Shown in pieces: positions 59,328-60,291 of a stretch of 60,291 bases of DNA; the first letter of the stretch is position 1; every line of letters starts with the position of its first letter. The stretch is from Grammothele lineata (lineage: Eukaryota > Basidiomycota > Agaricomycetes > Polyporales > Polyporaceae), in the NCBI GenBank assembly GCA_002150815.3, contig NDFF03000239.1, forward strand, positions 1-60,291, in the 5' to 3' direction. The notes under the pieces were generated by a model. The model was given only the letters and a program-made list of their open reading frames with translations. It was not told the DNA's origin and searched no databases. The translations under genes were made by a program, and so were the position numbers.

Positions 59328-59607
59328 CTACGCCAGTTCCTCGCGCCCGGAGTTCCATTCCTCGATATTGCCTTCCTCAATATTTCCTTCCTCTGGTGCA
59401 GGATCAGTGTTGTCTTCTCGATCCCAGAGCTCATCCCTGTCCTCGTCCTCGGCGAAGTCCTCAGAAGCGATGGACGCTCCGATGGAACCTACAACGCGCT
59501 GGAACACGATGGAGTCGCCAACATCCGCGCCCGAGGACGCGTTCTCGGCGGCTCTGTTCGCGGCTTGAAGACGAAGTATGAAGCGAGAGATGAGGATGGA
59601 CGTTAAC
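59328..59607 (-). pseudogene. DUF6533 copy F, last exon only; gene split by a second transposon
   Basis: The final exon (LTSILISRFILRLQAANRAA, then SIVFQRVVGSIGASIASEDF, acidic tail ending REELA) is open and ends at a TAG at 59328-59330. The acceptor CACAG at its 5' end is preserved, but an element starts 11 bp upstream of the exon, inside the last intron. Upstream exons must lie beyond the window. It is disrupted unless the whole element is spliced out as an intron. Confidence 0.7.
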
Positions 59608-59609
59608 CT

Positions 59610-59618
59610 GTGTGAGAC
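59610..59618. repeat. Presumed target site duplication of the second element (GTGTGAGAC)
   Basis: Nine bases directly before the GGGC tip at 59619. The partner copy would lie past the window end. Confidence 0.6.
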
Positions 59619-60291
59619 GGGCAAAAGGAATTCGACGCAACGGGACGCAACGGGACGCGACGAGACGCGACGAGACGCGACAAGAGACGCGACACAAGCG
59701 CCCACTACTTTTCCGCGCCCGTTCGCGTCCCGTCGCGTCCTGTCGCGTCCCTCCTGGGCACAGACGCCCACTCTTCTTCTGCGTCGTGCTTGCGTCTCAT
59801 ACCTATTGTGCTACGTATTACCCCAGATGTATCCTACTGCTTTGTATTTTGCATCACGTTGCTATAATGCACGCTGTTGTTACGCATGAATACGTGGTAC
59901 ATTAATTGTTAATGAGTTGGAGGTCGATGCTGACTGCTTGCTAGCATTAGCGCCTATAATGGTGATACTGATCTCGTTGAGCACGAACCTAATAATTCGC
60001 TGTCTCTCAGCGCAGCAGGTGTGAAGCAAACATAATCTGTGTCCACAGTATGCTATTACTCACTCTGGGAAATAGGTTTGGAAGTGATAGGATACCAGTC
60101 TGAGATGAGATTGAAGGTAGGCCGCAGATGCACTGACCTTTCGCTAGTATCCCTGTGTGCTGTCCCGTGAGGCTTGATCATCCCCACCTCTTACCCTGTC
60201 GTTCAAGTATACTACGAGCTATATTACTGAACACTTTTGCTCCCGTAAATGATCTGCTCAGCATTTGTCATATCTATACTTGCCCCCGCGA
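59619..60291. mobile_element. Inverted end of a second copy of the MULE element
   Basis: These 673 bases are the reverse complement of 48253-48925, equal in length and identical wherever I compared them. They include the folded terminal mini-arrays. The copy continues past the window edge and is inserted in the opposite orientation to the first. Confidence 0.9.

Overview
The window is nuclear DNA of a filamentous basidiomycete, most likely an agaricomycete of the polypore type. The genes are split by many 50-65 nt GT-AG introns. The families present fit this assignment: NADP-isocitrate dehydrogenase, a long Zn2Cys6/fungal_trans regulator, a polyporopepsin-like aspartic protease, and the fungal membrane families DUF6533 and DUF6534. 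No rRNA, tRNA or CRISPR array was recognised.

Layout. (1) 1-6.2 kb: one inverted copy of a two-gene unit, a DUF6533 gene (+) and an intact NT-C2 (EEIG1/EHBP1-type) gene (-). (2) 7.0-24.2 kb: ordinary GC-rich single-copy genes, namely an F-box protein, a secreted aspartic protease, mitochondrial ribosomal protein bL28m, mitochondrial NADP-isocitrate dehydrogenase, a Zn2Cys6 transcription factor and a two-TM protein. (3) 25.4-27.4 kb: a DUF6534 membrane-protein gene. (4) 27.6-60.3 kb: a tandem array of about five more [NT-C2 (+) / DUF6533 (-)] units in the opposite orientation to the first. The NT-C2 members of the array are truncated, frameshifted relics. The DUF6533 members keep their exon structure almost perfectly.

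Mobile DNA. An 8,021-bp Mutator-like (MULE) DNA transposon (40905-48925) sits inside exon 5 of one DUF6533 paralogue. It has a 9-bp target duplication, imperfect inverted tips and GACGCG-type minisatellite arrays. It carries one ~1,766-codon gene, split by introns but open throughout, that joins a GCM1/WRKY-type zinc finger, a DDE transposase, a USP-like cysteine peptidase and a PHD finger. The last 673 bases of the window are the inverted end of a second copy, inserted beside the last exon of another DUF6533 paralogue.

Most unusual observation. All five DUF6533 genes that can be read through the relevant region require two separate 2-nucleotide exons. Each is flanked by complete introns (AG|NN|GT) and each is needed to keep the frame. 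At the second one, the microexon base and the neighbouring exon bases change together, so that leucine is encoded in every copy. All exon models here were built by hand from splice signals, reading frame and paralogue comparison. No transcript or database evidence was available.
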